DNA of 64,000 bases. Origin: Streptomyces sp. SA15. GTDB taxonomy: Bacteria > Actinomycetota > Actinomycetes > Streptomycetales > Streptomycetaceae. The translations under genes and the position numbers were made by a program. Location: the NCBI RefSeq assembly GCF_002291145.1, contig NZ_NTGE01000133.1, forward strand, positions 41,041-105,040, in the 5' to 3' direction. Below the pieces are notes generated by a model. The model was not told where the DNA came from, searched no databases, and worked only from the letters and a program-made list of their open reading frames with translations. Of the stretch, positions 34,596 to 43,213 are shown one piece after another. Each line of letters starts with the position of its first letter. The first letter of the stretch is position 1.

Positions 34596-35449
34596 ATGAA
34601 CTGCGGACCCTGCGGCGGCATCCGGAACTCCTGGTCAGGTGCGGCCGTGACCGGCGGCGGATAGCCGTAGCCGCCCTGCGCCCCTGTGGCGGCAGCCGCA
34701 GCGGCCGGCGCCTGGGGGTAGCCGTACGCGGGCGGGCTGGTGGGATGCGGATAGCCGTACGCCGGCTGCGTCGCCGGCGTCTGCTGCGGGTAGCCGTACG
34801 CCGGCTGCGCCGGGACCCCCGTCGGCTGCTCCGGCGGCAGCGGCTGGGCGGGGGTGGTCTGGACGGACGTGGGGGGCGGGCTCTGCGCGGGCTCCTCGGC
34901 GCCCTCCGACTCGTCCACCGAGATGCCGTAGTCGGTGGCCAGGCCCTGCAGCCCGTTCGAATAGCCCTCGCCCAGCGCCCGGAACTTCCAGCCCTCCCCG
35001 CGCCGGTACAGCTCACCGCAGATCAGCGCGGTCTCCTCGCCCGTCTCCGGCTTGACGTCGAAGTAGGCCAGCGGCTCACCGTCGGCGACCGTCGCGTCGT
35101 ACAGCAGGATGCGCAGGCCCTGTACGCGGTCGAAGGTGACGCCCTCCGCCGAAGCGACCAGCAGAATCCGGCTGACGTCGGGCTCGACACCTGCCAGATC
35201 TGTCTGGATCGTGTCGGTGGGACCTTCGGCGACGCGTTTCTTGCCGAGCCGCCAGCACTTGCCGGAGGGGTGCCGGGGCTGGTTGTAGAAGACGAAGTCC
35301 TCGTCGGACCGCACACGGCCGTCGGGGCCGAGGAGCAGCGCCGAGGCGTCGACGTCCGGGACTCCCGGCCCGGGCGCCCAGCGCAGCACGGCGCGTACCG
35401 TCGTGGCTTCGAGCGGGACGTTCGACCCCTTCAGCATCGCGTGCGTCAT
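34586..35449 (-). CDS. TerD-domain protein with Pro/Tyr-rich YGYP tail
   Basis: 287 residues. Residues 1-180 are a TerD-like domain lacking the long acidic calcium loop (PHPSG-CWRLGKKRVAEGPTD in its place), ending in GEGWKFRALGEGYSNGLQGL. Residues 190-287 are low complexity: Pro, Gln, Thr and Ala with four PAYGYP-type units and a final GYGYPPP. Such tails often bind membranes, SH3/WW-like partners or phase separate, but none of this is shown here. It is transcribed away from the CitE-like operon, separated by the 10-bp repeat array. Confidence 0.85.
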   Translation of the reverse strand: MTHAMLKGSNVPLEATTVRAVLRWAPGPGVPDVDASALLLGPDGRVRSDEDFVFYNQPRHPSGKCWRLGKKRVAEGPTDTIQTDLAGVEPDVSRILLVASAEGVTFDRVQGLRILLYDATVADGEPLAYFDVKPETGEETALICGELYRRGEGWKFRALGEGYSNGLQGLATDYGISVDESEGAEEPAQSPPPTSVQTTPAQPLPPEQPTGVPAQPAYGYPQQTPATQPAYGYPHPTSPPAYGYPQAPAAAAAATGAQGGYGYPPPVTAAPDQEFRMPPQGPQFIGR

Positions 35450-35504
35450 GCGATCATCCTGCCCTCTCGGTCCTGGTCACGACAATGCGGGGGGAGCCGA
35501 TCCG

Positions 35505-35574
35505 CGTGTTTGGGCGTGCTTGCCTACGCTTGGCTGTGCTTGGACGTGCTTGGCTGTGCTTGTCCGCGTTACCT
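35505..35574. promoter_or_regulatory. Array of 10-bp direct repeats (candidate operator)
   Basis: Six consecutive 10-mers of the form (C/T)GTGCTTGG(C/A), phased exactly at 10 bp from 35505 to 35564, and a seventh degenerate copy to 35574. They fill the 230-bp space between the divergent TerD-plus-tail and CitE-like genes. One-helical-turn phasing of direct repeats is typical of cooperative activators or response regulators. No CDS is in this gap. Confidence 0.55.
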
Positions 35575-35678
35575 GAAATTCATGCCCGACGGGAACCCCA
35601 GACATGGATCCCTACGTACTATTACCGGCCACCTGCGAACGGATCACAGGGGTCGTTCAGCCACCACGGGGGAGTTCT

Positions 35679-36872
35679 ATGCGTCATTTCGGGCACATCG
35701 CCCCTGAGGTGCGGCAGCGCCTCTTCCACCAGGAGCCCTGCCGGTTCACCGCGGATTCCCCGTCCCGGCTGCTCTCCGTGGCCCTGGGCGCCACGCTCTA
35801 CAGTCCGGCCACGCGGCCGCGGCTCGCCGACGACATCGTCAAGCAGACCGGACGCGGCGTGGTCTCGATGGTGCTGTGCCTGGAGGACTCGATCGGCGAC
35901 GAGGACGTCGCGGACGCCGAGGAGAACCTCGTACGACAGTTCACGGCCCTCGCCGAACGGGCCGGGCTGGACGGGCGGGGCGAGGCCGCCGTGCTGGACC
36001 TGCCGCTGCTGTTCATCCGGGTCCGCGGGCCCGAGCAGATCCCCGACCTCGTACGACGACTCGGCCCCGCCGCCCGGCTGCTGTCCGGATTCGTGATGCC
36101 GAAGTTCACCGAGGAGCGCGGCATCCCCTTCCTGGAGTCGCTCACGACGGCCGAGGCCGAGAGCGGGCGGCGGCTGTTCGCCATGCCGGTGCTGGAGTCG
36201 CCCGAGCTGCTGTACCGCGAGTCGCGCGTGGAAACCCTCGAGGGCATCTTCCGCGCCATCGACAAGTACCGCGAGCGGGTGCTGGCCCTGCGCCTCGGCG
36301 TGACCGACTTCTGCTCCTCGTACGGCCTGCGCAGAGCCCCCGACATGACCGCCTACGACGTCCAGATCGTCGCCTCCGTGATCGCCGACGTGGTGAACAT
36401 GCTGGGACGGGCCGACGGCACCGGCTTCACGGTGACCGGGCCGGTCTGGGAGTACTTCCGCGTGCAGGAACGTATGTTCAAGCCCCAGCTGCGCCGCAGC
36501 CCCTTCCTGGAGGGGCAGGCGGAGGAACTGCGCGAGGCGCTCATCGAGCACTCCATGGACGGGCTGCTGCGCGAGATCACCCTCGACCAGGCCAACGGCC
36601 TGCTCGGCAAGACCTGCATCCACCCCTCCCACGTGCTGCCGGTGCACGCACTGTCGGTGGTCAGTCACGAGGAGTTCAGCGACGCCCAGGACATCCTGCG
36701 GCCCGAACGCTGCGGCGGGGGTGTGCTCAGGTCGGCCTACACGAACAAAATGAATGAAGTGAAGCCGCATCGCGCATGGGCCGAGCGGACCATGCTGCGC
36801 GCCGAGGTTTTCGGCGTGGCGAACGAGGACATCGGCTTCGTGGAGCTGCTCGCCGCCGGAATCCCCGACTGA
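35679..36872 (+). CDS. CitE/HpcH-like aldolase or lyase of the Ter-linked pathway
   Basis: 397 residues of the HpcH/HpaI aldolase-CitE superfamily: VVSMVLCLEDSIGDEDVADA at about 62-81 (the substrate and Mg-binding strand of CitE), LFIRVRGPEQI and the PKFTEERGIPF block. It is longer than citrate lyase beta subunits and belongs to the branch that travels with TerD, PRTase-TRSP and HAD genes, where it was proposed to build a nucleoside-like metabolite. ATG 35679 lies after GGGGGAG. The PRTase fusion begins 65 nt downstream, so they are probably one operon under the repeat-array promoter. Confidence 0.85.
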   Translation: MRHFGHIAPEVRQRLFHQEPCRFTADSPSRLLSVALGATLYSPATRPRLADDIVKQTGRGVVSMVLCLEDSIGDEDVADAEENLVRQFTALAERAGLDGRGEAAVLDLPLLFIRVRGPEQIPDLVRRLGPAARLLSGFVMPKFTEERGIPFLESLTTAEAESGRRLFAMPVLESPELLYRESRVETLEGIFRAIDKYRERVLALRLGVTDFCSSYGLRRAPDMTAYDVQIVASVIADVVNMLGRADGTGFTVTGPVWEYFRVQERMFKPQLRRSPFLEGQAEELREALIEHSMDGLLREITLDQANGLLGKTCIHPSHVLPVHALSVVSHEEFSDAQDILRPERCGGGVLRSAYTNKMNEVKPHRAWAERTMLRAEVFGVANEDIGFVELLAAGIPD

Positions 36873-36937
36873 ACATCGCCGAACATGGGCGACCGTCGCC
36901 GAATGGCGCTCAATACCCGCTGAATACCAAGGGACGC

Positions 36938-39406
36938 ATGAACTACGCAGTGAACAACGGGGTCTGGTCCGGCAGCTGGGTCGCCGAACGGCTCGGCGTC
37001 GAGCTGGTGGGCGACGACGAGCTGACCGACCTGCTGGGGCTCGCGCTGCGCCGCAACCCCAAGCGGGCGCACCTGCTCGTCTCGAACGTGCTCGGCAAGC
37101 ACGTACCGCAGTCGCCGTCCGTGGTCTACGGCCACGGCTTCGCCCTCGGCCGCCGCGTCCGCGACCTGCTGGGCACCGACGAGGCCCGTACGGCGGTCGT
37201 CCTCGGCTATGCCGAGACCGCCACCGGCCTCGGTCACTCCGTCGCCGACGGCCTGGGCCTCGCCCCCTACCTGCACTCCACCCGCCGCCCGGTCCCCGGT
37301 GTGGCGACGGCGGGCGGTTTCGAGGAGTCCCACTCGCACGCCACCTCCCACCTGCTGCTGCCTCAGGACCCGGCGCTGCTGGTCGGCGACGGGCCGCTGG
37401 TCCTGGTCGACGACGAGTTCTCCACCGGAAACACGGTCCTGAACACCATTCGTGCCCTGCACGAGCGCTATCCGCGACGCCGGTACGTGGTCGTTGCCCT
37501 CGTCGACATGCGCTCGGCAGCGGACGCGGGCCGGCTGGAGGAGTTCGCGCGGGAGATCGGCGCCCGCGTGGACCTGGTGGCGGCCGCCTCGGGGACCGTA
37601 CGGCTCCCGGAGGGCGTGCTGGAGAAGGGGCAGGAACTGGTGGCCCGGCACGAGTCCCCGCCGATGCCCTCCACCCGGTCCTACGGGCAGATGGCCCGAG
37701 TCGAGCTGCGCTGGCCCCGTGGGCTGCCCGACGGCGGACGGCACGGCTTCACGCCCGCCCACCGCGAGCGTCTGGAGGGCGCCCTCCCCGCCATGGCCGC
37801 CCGGCTCGCGGAGGCGCTGCCCCCGGGCGCCCGGCGCGTGCTCGTCCTCGGCTTCGAGGAGCTGATGTACGCCCCGCTGCGGCTGGCCCGCGCGCTGGAG
37901 CAGCTCGCAGACACCGCTGACACCGTCGGCGCCGAGGTGTGCTACTCCACCACCACCCGCTCACCCGTCCTCGCCGTCGACGACCCCGGCTACGCGATAC
38001 GCAGCCGCCTCGTCTTCCCCGCGCACGACGACCCGGCCGACGGCCCCGGCGAGCGCTACGCCTACAACGTCGCCGGCGGCGGCTTCGACGCGGTCGTCGC
38101 CGTGGTCGACTCGGTCGCGGACACCCCCGCGCTGCACGCGCCCGACGGACTGCTCGCCCAACTGGCCGCCCACACCCCGCAGGTCGTCCTGGCGGTCGTC
38201 CCGTCATACGTCCCCGAGCCGCTGTACGCCCCCGAAAGGCCCCTCCCCATGCTGCCCGAGCCCCTGCGCGGCCCCGCCTTCTCCTCGTACGCGCCCGAAG
38301 AGGTCGGCTGGCTGCTCCAGGACCTCTCGGACGTGACGCTGGAGGCGCCGACCGAGGAGCGCGAGGAGGCCATCCAGAGCGGCGGCGCGCACTACGCGGA
38401 GTCGCTGCCGGTGGAGTACCAGCCCAGCGAGCAGTACCAGGCGCTCTTCCACGCCGCGCTGGACGATTCGGCGGCACGGCTGGCGCAGGCGGTCGGCGCG
38501 GTCACCGAGCTCGTGCTCGCCGAGCGGTCTCCCCGGCCCGTCCTGGTGTCGCTGGCCCGCGCGGGCACCCCCATCGGCATCCTGATGCGCCGCTGGGCCC
38601 AGTACCGGCACGGCCTCGACCTGCCGCACTACGCCGTGTCGATCGTGCGCGGCCGCGGCATCGACGCCAACGCGCTGCGCTGGCTCGCCGGCCACCACGA
38701 CCCGCGGGACGTCGTCTTCGTCGACGGCTGGACCGGCAAGGGCGCCATCACCCGAGAACTCGCCGACGCTCTCGAGGAGTTCGAAGCCTCCGACGGCATC
38801 ACCGGCTTCGATCCGGAGATCGCGGTCCTCGCCGACCCTGGCTCCTGCGTCCGCACCTACGGCACCCGCGAGGACTTCCTCATCCCCTCCGCCTGCCTCA
38901 ACTCGACGGTGTCCGGCCTGATATCGCGCACGGTGCTCCGCGCCGACCTGGTGGGGCCCCACGACTTCCACGGCGCGAAGTTCTACCGCGAACTCGCCGG
39001 CACGGACGTGTCCGTGGCGTTCCTCGACGCGGTGTCCGCCCGCTTCCCGGAGGTCGAGGACGCGGTCGACGCACAGGCCAAGGAACTGCTGTCCGGCGAG
39101 CGCGCCCCGACCTGGGAGGGCTGGGCGGCCGTCGAACGCATCAGCGAGGAGTACGGCATCCACGACGTCAACCTCGTCAAGCCCGGCGTCGGCGAGACCA
39201 CGCGCGTGCTGCTGCGCCGCGTGCCGTGGAAGATCCTGGCTCGCGCCGGAGCGGGCGCCGACCTGGACCACGTCCGCCTGCTGGCCGAACAGAGAGGTGT
39301 CCCGGTGGAAGAGGTCACCGAACTCCCCTACACCTGCGTCGGGTTGATCCACCCCAAGTACACCCGGGGCGCGACCGGCGCCGACGGCAAGGCGGTGACC
39401 GTCTGA
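36938..39406 (+). CDS. Double phosphoribosyltransferase fusion (PRTase-TRSP-StiP-PELOTA)
   Basis: 822 residues. Part 1 (about 30-235) is an orotate-PRTase-like domain with the PRPP loop LVLVDDEFSTGNT at 154-166. A TRSP domain follows (about 290-410); the tetrapeptide at 341-344 reads RSPV in TTTRSPVLAV. Part 2 (about 450-680) is a second PRTase of the StiP type, with SLARAGTPIGILMRRW at 538-553 and a PRPP-loop-like VVFVDGWTGKGAI at 592-604. The end (about 735-810, ISEEYGIHDVNLVKPGVGET onward) fits a PELOTA-like RNA-binding unit. In many bacteria these are two genes; here they are one chain, so the two active sites would be obligately 1:1. The stop overlaps the HAD start (TGATG). Confidence 0.82.
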   Translation: MNYAVNNGVWSGSWVAERLGVELVGDDELTDLLGLALRRNPKRAHLLVSNVLGKHVPQSPSVVYGHGFALGRRVRDLLGTDEARTAVVLGYAETATGLGHSVADGLGLAPYLHSTRRPVPGVATAGGFEESHSHATSHLLLPQDPALLVGDGPLVLVDDEFSTGNTVLNTIRALHERYPRRRYVVVALVDMRSAADAGRLEEFAREIGARVDLVAAASGTVRLPEGVLEKGQELVARHESPPMPSTRSYGQMARVELRWPRGLPDGGRHGFTPAHRERLEGALPAMAARLAEALPPGARRVLVLGFEELMYAPLRLARALEQLADTADTVGAEVCYSTTTRSPVLAVDDPGYAIRSRLVFPAHDDPADGPGERYAYNVAGGGFDAVVAVVDSVADTPALHAPDGLLAQLAAHTPQVVLAVVPSYVPEPLYAPERPLPMLPEPLRGPAFSSYAPEEVGWLLQDLSDVTLEAPTEEREEAIQSGGAHYAESLPVEYQPSEQYQALFHAALDDSAARLAQAVGAVTELVLAERSPRPVLVSLARAGTPIGILMRRWAQYRHGLDLPHYAVSIVRGRGIDANALRWLAGHHDPRDVVFVDGWTGKGAITRELADALEEFEASDGITGFDPEIAVLADPGSCVRTYGTREDFLIPSACLNSTVSGLISRTVLRADLVGPHDFHGAKFYRELAGTDVSVAFLDAVSARFPEVEDAVDAQAKELLSGERAPTWEGWAAVERISEEYGIHDVNLVKPGVGETTRVLLRRVPWKILARAGAGADLDHVRLLAEQRGVPVEEVTELPYTCVGLIHPKYTRGATGADGKAVTV

Positions 39407-40221
39407 TGCCGGTACTGGTGGCCAGCGACCTCGACCGTACGCTCATCTACTCCTCCGCGGCCCTCGCGCTGACCATGCCGGACGCGCGGGCGCCCCGGCT
39501 GCTGTGCGTCGAGGTGCACGAGAGCAAGCCCCTGTCGTACCTGACGGAGACGGCGGCCGCACTGCTCACGGACCTCGGCGACGCGGCGGTCTTCGTGCCG
39601 ACGACGACCCGGACCCGCAAGCAGTACCAGCGCATCAGCCTCCCGGGCCTGGAGCCCAAGTACGCGATCTGCGCGAACGGCGGTCACCTCCTGGTGGACG
39701 GCGTGTCCGACCTCGACTGGCACGCCCGGGTGACGGCCCGGCTGGCCGACGAGTGCGCGCCGCTGGACGAGGTGCGCGAGCACCTGATGACGACGGCCGA
39801 CCCGCTCTGGGTCCGCAAGCACCGGATCGCCGAGGACCTCTTCGCCTACCTGGTCGTCGAACGGGAACTGCTCCCCGAGGACTGGGTGAAGGAACTCGCG
39901 GTCTGGGCGGAGAACCGGGGCTGGACGGTCTCCCTCCAGGGCCGCAAGCTCTACGCCGTCCCCAAGCCGCTCACCAAGAGCGCGGCCATGCACGAGGTCG
40001 CCCGCCGCACCGGCGCCGACCTCACCCTGGCCGCCGGCGACTCCCTCCTCGACGCCGACCTGCTCCTCGCCGCGGACCAGGGCTGGCGCCCGGGCCACGG
40101 CGAACTCGCGGACGTCGGCTGGACCGCTCCGGCGATCAGCGCCCTGCCCGAGCGGGGAGTGCTGGCGGGGGAGCGGATCCTGCGGGAGTTCCTGCGCGTG
40201 GTGCGGCAGGGGGTGGCCTGA
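39406..40221 (+). CDS. HAD phosphatase of the Ter-linked pathway
   Basis: 271 residues, Cof-like HAD fold. Motif I is ASDLDRTLIY with Asp8 and Asp10, motif II is VPTTTRT, the basic motif III lies in KPLTKSAAM (Lys187 or Lys191), and motif IV is GDSLLD (211-216). It would remove a phosphate from the pathway intermediate, probably the product of the PRTase partner. Translation is coupled to the preceding gene by a 1-nt TGATG overlap. Confidence 0.87.
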   Translation: MPVLVASDLDRTLIYSSAALALTMPDARAPRLLCVEVHESKPLSYLTETAAALLTDLGDAAVFVPTTTRTRKQYQRISLPGLEPKYAICANGGHLLVDGVSDLDWHARVTARLADECAPLDEVREHLMTTADPLWVRKHRIAEDLFAYLVVERELLPEDWVKELAVWAENRGWTVSLQGRKLYAVPKPLTKSAAMHEVARRTGADLTLAAGDSLLDADLLLAADQGWRPGHGELADVGWTAPAISALPERGVLAGERILREFLRVVRQGVA

Positions 40222-40258
40222 GCGGCCGGGTCGGTGCCCGCACCTGTCGACTTCTGGT

Positions 40259-40939
40259 CTACGGGTGTGGGCTCATGTCCCGCTCCCGCCTGCGGCGGCC
40301 CGCCCCCGGCCGCCGCAGCACCCGTATCAGGACGAACGCCAGGACCGCCAGGGCGGCCACGACGAGGACCACCTTCGAGTAGGTGGAGACGATGTGCGTG
40401 ACCTCGGGCCAGTTGTCGCCCAGCGCGTAACCCGCCATCACGAACGCCGTGTTCCAGATCGCACTGCCCAGCGTGGTCAGGCCGAGGAACACGCTCAGGC
40501 GCATCCGCTCCACGCCCGCCGGCACCGATATCAGGCTGCGGAAGATGGGGATCATCCGGCCGAAGAACACCGCCTTGGTCCCGTGCCGCAGGAACCACGC
40601 CTCCGTCTTCTCCATGTCCGAGACCTTCACCAGTGGCAGCCGGCCCGCTATCGCCACCGTACGGTCACGGCCGAGCAGCGCACCGACTCCGTACAGCGCG
40701 AGTGCGCCGATCACCGAACCGGCGGTCGTCCACAGCAGGGCGGCGAGCAGGCTCATCTGCCCGGTGCTCGCGGCGAATCCCGCGAGCGGCAGGATCACCT
40801 CGCTGGGCAGGGGAGGGAAGAGGTTCTCCAGGGCGATGGCGATACCGGCGCCGGGCGCGCCCAGCGTGTCCATGAGGGAGTTGATCCACTGCGGTGCCGG
40901 GTCCCCGGCCGCGGCCGTCCGCGCTGCGATGGCTGTCAT
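40259..40939 (-). CDS. DedA-family membrane protein
   Basis: 226 residues with the DedA (SNARE-associated) signatures FPPLPSEVILPLAGF at about 41-55 and FFGRMIPIFRSLISVPAG at about 124-141, four to five membrane segments and a basic C-terminus. DedA proteins are lipid scramblases or flippases needed for envelope homeostasis and drug or pH tolerance. ATG 40939 has a TACCGT -10 placed 7 nt upstream. It diverges from a histidine kinase gene and shares a control region containing an 11-bp inverted repeat. Confidence 0.88.
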   Translation of the reverse strand: MTAIAARTAAAGDPAPQWINSLMDTLGAPGAGIAIALENLFPPLPSEVILPLAGFAASTGQMSLLAALLWTTAGSVIGALALYGVGALLGRDRTVAIAGRLPLVKVSDMEKTEAWFLRHGTKAVFFGRMIPIFRSLISVPAGVERMRLSVFLGLTTLGSAIWNTAFVMAGYALGDNWPEVTHIVSTYSKVVLVVAALAVLAFVLIRVLRRPGAGRRRRERDMSPHP

Positions 40940-40978
40940 GTCGATCACGGTAGAAAATCGCGGCTGAAGAATCCCTGA

Positions 40979-41031
40979 GGAAAACCGCACGGTCCGTTGC
41001 GGTTCACCTCAGTCGGGAATTGCGGTTTTCC
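40979..41031. promoter_or_regulatory. 11-bp inverted repeat between dedA and the two-component system
   Basis: GGAAAACCGCA (40979-40989) and TGCGGTTTTCC (41021-41031) are perfect complements, with a third TTGCGGTT half site at about 40997-41004 between them. It is a candidate site for the LuxR-type regulator encoded next door. Confidence 0.5.
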
Positions 41032-41071
41032 GCAGTGTGCACGCACCTTCCGCCCGGCTAGCCTCGCGATC

Positions 41072-42214
41072 ATGCGAGATATGGCACGACGTGGGACGCG
41101 GTGCGCGGTGGGGCTCATCATGGGAGCCGCCACGGCGGCCGTCGAGCTGCCCTTCACCCTCCTGGCCGGCCTGGCCCTGGCGCCCGTCGCGGCCTGGCCG
41201 TCCGGCCGTCGCGCCGTGCTCCCCCTCTTTCTCGCGGGCGCGCGAAGACTGGCGGACCTGGAGCGCGCCCGGCTGAGGATCTGGCTGCGGGTCCACGTCA
41301 CGCCCCCGTACCAGGACGTGCAGGCCCTGCGGTACGTGGCCTGTCGCTGGGCCCTGGGCCTCCTGGGCGCGGTCGTGATGCTGTCGGTGGCGGTCGGCCT
41401 CGCGTACGGCTCCCTGTGGACGTACGCATGGCTGCTGCCGGGTGACGTCCGGTACCCCTGGGCCATCACCGTCACCAGCCTCGGCGGACTCTTCCTGCTG
41501 TTCCTCGCCGTGCAGGGGATATACGGAGTCGCCGAGCTGGAGGGGCGGTTGGCGCGCCGTCTCCTCGGCCCCCGCCACCAGGAGGAACTGGAGCGGCGGA
41601 TCGAGGAGCTGTCCGCGAGCCGGGCGGCGGTGGTCGACGCGGTGCACGACGAGCGGCGCCGCATCGAGCGCGACCTGCACGACGGCGTGCAGCAGCGTCT
41701 CGTCGCCCTCGGCATGCTCATCGGCCGCGCCCGGCGCAGCCAGGACCCCGACCGGCTGGACCGGCTGCTGAGACAGGCACACGAGGAGAGCGGCCGGGCC
41801 CTGGACGAGCTGCGCGAGGTGGCCTGGCGGATCTATCCGACGACGCTGGACGAGGCCGGCCTGCGGGCGGCGCTGGAGACGGTCGCCGAGCGGACGTCGG
41901 TGCCGGTACGGGTGGAGTACGACCTCACCGCGGAGCCGGAGCGGGCCGTGGCGACGGTCGCGTACTTCGTCGTCTGCGAAGCCGTCACGAACGCGGTCAA
42001 GCACGCGGCGGCGAGCCGGATAACCGTGGCCGTGGGAGCGGAGGACGCGTTCGTGTACGTGTGTGTCGAGGACGACGGCCACGGCGGGGCGAACGCCGGG
42101 GGCAGCGGGCTGTTCGGGCTCGCCCGGCGCGTCGCCGCCCTCGACGGCCGCCTCGATGTGACCAGCCCGCCGGGCGGGCCCACCGTAGTGACCGCGGAGC
42201 TGCCATGCGCGTGA
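41072..42214 (+). CDS. Sensor histidine kinase, NarL-partner (HisKA_3) type
   Basis: 380 residues. Hydrophobic segments at about 12-42, 92-122 and 128-150 anchor it to the membrane, with little extracellular sequence, so the signal is probably felt within the membrane. The phosphoacceptor is His203 in IERDLHDGVQQRL. The ATPase domain follows from about 265 (VVCEAVTNAVKHAAASRI as N box, DDGHGGANAGGSGLFGL as G boxes). The TAGCCT -10 lies 7 nt before the ATG, so the message is probably leaderless. It overlaps the response regulator start by 10 nt. Confidence 0.92.
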   Translation: MRDMARRGTRCAVGLIMGAATAAVELPFTLLAGLALAPVAAWPSGRRAVLPLFLAGARRLADLERARLRIWLRVHVTPPYQDVQALRYVACRWALGLLGAVVMLSVAVGLAYGSLWTYAWLLPGDVRYPWAITVTSLGGLFLLFLAVQGIYGVAELEGRLARRLLGPRHQEELERRIEELSASRAAVVDAVHDERRRIERDLHDGVQQRLVALGMLIGRARRSQDPDRLDRLLRQAHEESGRALDELREVAWRIYPTTLDEAGLRAALETVAERTSVPVRVEYDLTAEPERAVATVAYFVVCEAVTNAVKHAAASRITVAVGAEDAFVYVCVEDDGHGGANAGGSGLFGLARRVAALDGRLDVTSPPGGPTVVTAELPCA

Positions 42215-42849
42215 TCCTGGCCGAGGACTCGACCCTGCTGAGAGAAGGCCTCGTCCGCCTGCTCGCGGAGGAGGGACACGAGGTGATCGCCGCCGTCGGC
42301 AACGCCGAGCTGCTGCTGAAGGCTGTCGCCGAGGACCGGCCGGACGTGGTCGTCGCCGACGTGCGGATGCCGCCCACGCACAGCGACGAAGGACTGCGCG
42401 CGGCCCTGGAGATCCGCGAGCGCTGGCCGGGGGTCGGTGTGCTGGTGCTGTCGCAGTACGTGGAGAAGCGTTACACGACGGAGTTGCTGACCGGCGACTC
42501 GGAAGGGGTGGGCTATCTGCTCAAGGACCGGGTGGTCCAAGTCGACGAGTTCCTGGACGCGTTGGAACGTGTGGCCCGCGGACGCGCCGCCTTCGACCCC
42601 GAGGTCGTACGACAGCTGCTCGGCCGCACCACGCACACCGACCTGCTCGGCCGGCTCACCGCGCGGGAGCGGGACGTGCTGGCCGAGATGGCGCAGGGAC
42701 ACACGAACGCGGCGATCGCGCGGCGGCTGCACATCTCGCAGAGCGGGGTCGAGAAACACATCAACGCGATCTTCGACAAGCTGGAGCTGGCAGGGGGTGA
42801 GGGCTACTCGCGCAGGGTGCTGGCCGTGCTGCGCTACCTGGGCAGCTGA
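42205..42849 (+). CDS. LuxR/NarL-type response regulator
   Basis: 214 residues. Receiver domain 1-120 has acidic pocket E7-D8, phosphoacceptor Asp52 (VVADVRMPP) and Lys102-type KDR; the LuxR helix-turn-helix occupies about 148-205 (LTARERDVLAEMAQGHTNAA, then IARRLHISQSGVEKHINAIF). It is the partner of the overlapping kinase (10-nt overlap, coupled translation). A plausible target is the divergent dedA gene through the inverted repeat at 40979-41031. Confidence 0.93.
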   Translation: MRVILAEDSTLLREGLVRLLAEEGHEVIAAVGNAELLLKAVAEDRPDVVVADVRMPPTHSDEGLRAALEIRERWPGVGVLVLSQYVEKRYTTELLTGDSEGVGYLLKDRVVQVDEFLDALERVARGRAAFDPEVVRQLLGRTTHTDLLGRLTARERDVLAEMAQGHTNAAIARRLHISQSGVEKHINAIFDKLELAGGEGYSRRVLAVLRYLGS

Positions 42850-42883
42850 ACCAGGAGGAGACGAGGCGGGCGGCCGTCGGCCG

Positions 42884-43111
42884 TCAGCCGCAGCACCCCC
42901 CGCCGCAGCAGCCGCCCCCGCCGCCACCCGCCCGGGGCGCCGGGGCCGGGGCCGACGCGGAGGCCGAGCCGCCGACCGCCACCGTCGACAGGAGCTTCAC
43001 CGTGTCGTCGTGGCCCGAGGGGCAGTCGGCGGGGGCGGAGGACTCCGCCATCGGACGGCTCAGTTCGAAGGTGTCGCCGCAGGTCCGGCAGCGGTACTCG
43101 TAGCGAGGCAT
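42884..43111 (-). CDS. FmdB-family zinc ribbon protein with Gly-Cys tail
   Basis: 75 residues starting MPRYEYRCRTCGDTFELSRP, the FmdB zinc-ribbon signature (Cys8, Cys11 plus a later DCPSGH pair). The last 20 residues are Gly and Cys rich with two Cys pairs, typical of the streptomycete branch and likely a second metal or disulfide site. Function unknown. The gene converges with the response regulator gene. Confidence 0.85.
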   Translation of the reverse strand: MPRYEYRCRTCGDTFELSRPMAESSAPADCPSGHDDTVKLLSTVAVGGSASASAPAPAPRAGGGGGGCCGGGCCG

Positions 43112-43213
43112 GCGCACAGGTTAACCGGCGTGCGCGGTCCTTCGTAGGCTTCCGCTGCCGTGGGCCACTGCCGTCGTAGGCCAGTGGCACCGTAGGACGG
43201 GTGCCGGTGCCGG

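Noticed and set aside
35505..35574. Reading the 10-bp array as a SARP heptamer operator
   Set aside because: SARP sites are heptamers usually spaced at 11 bp, and no SARP gene is near. The array is reported without assigning a regulator family.
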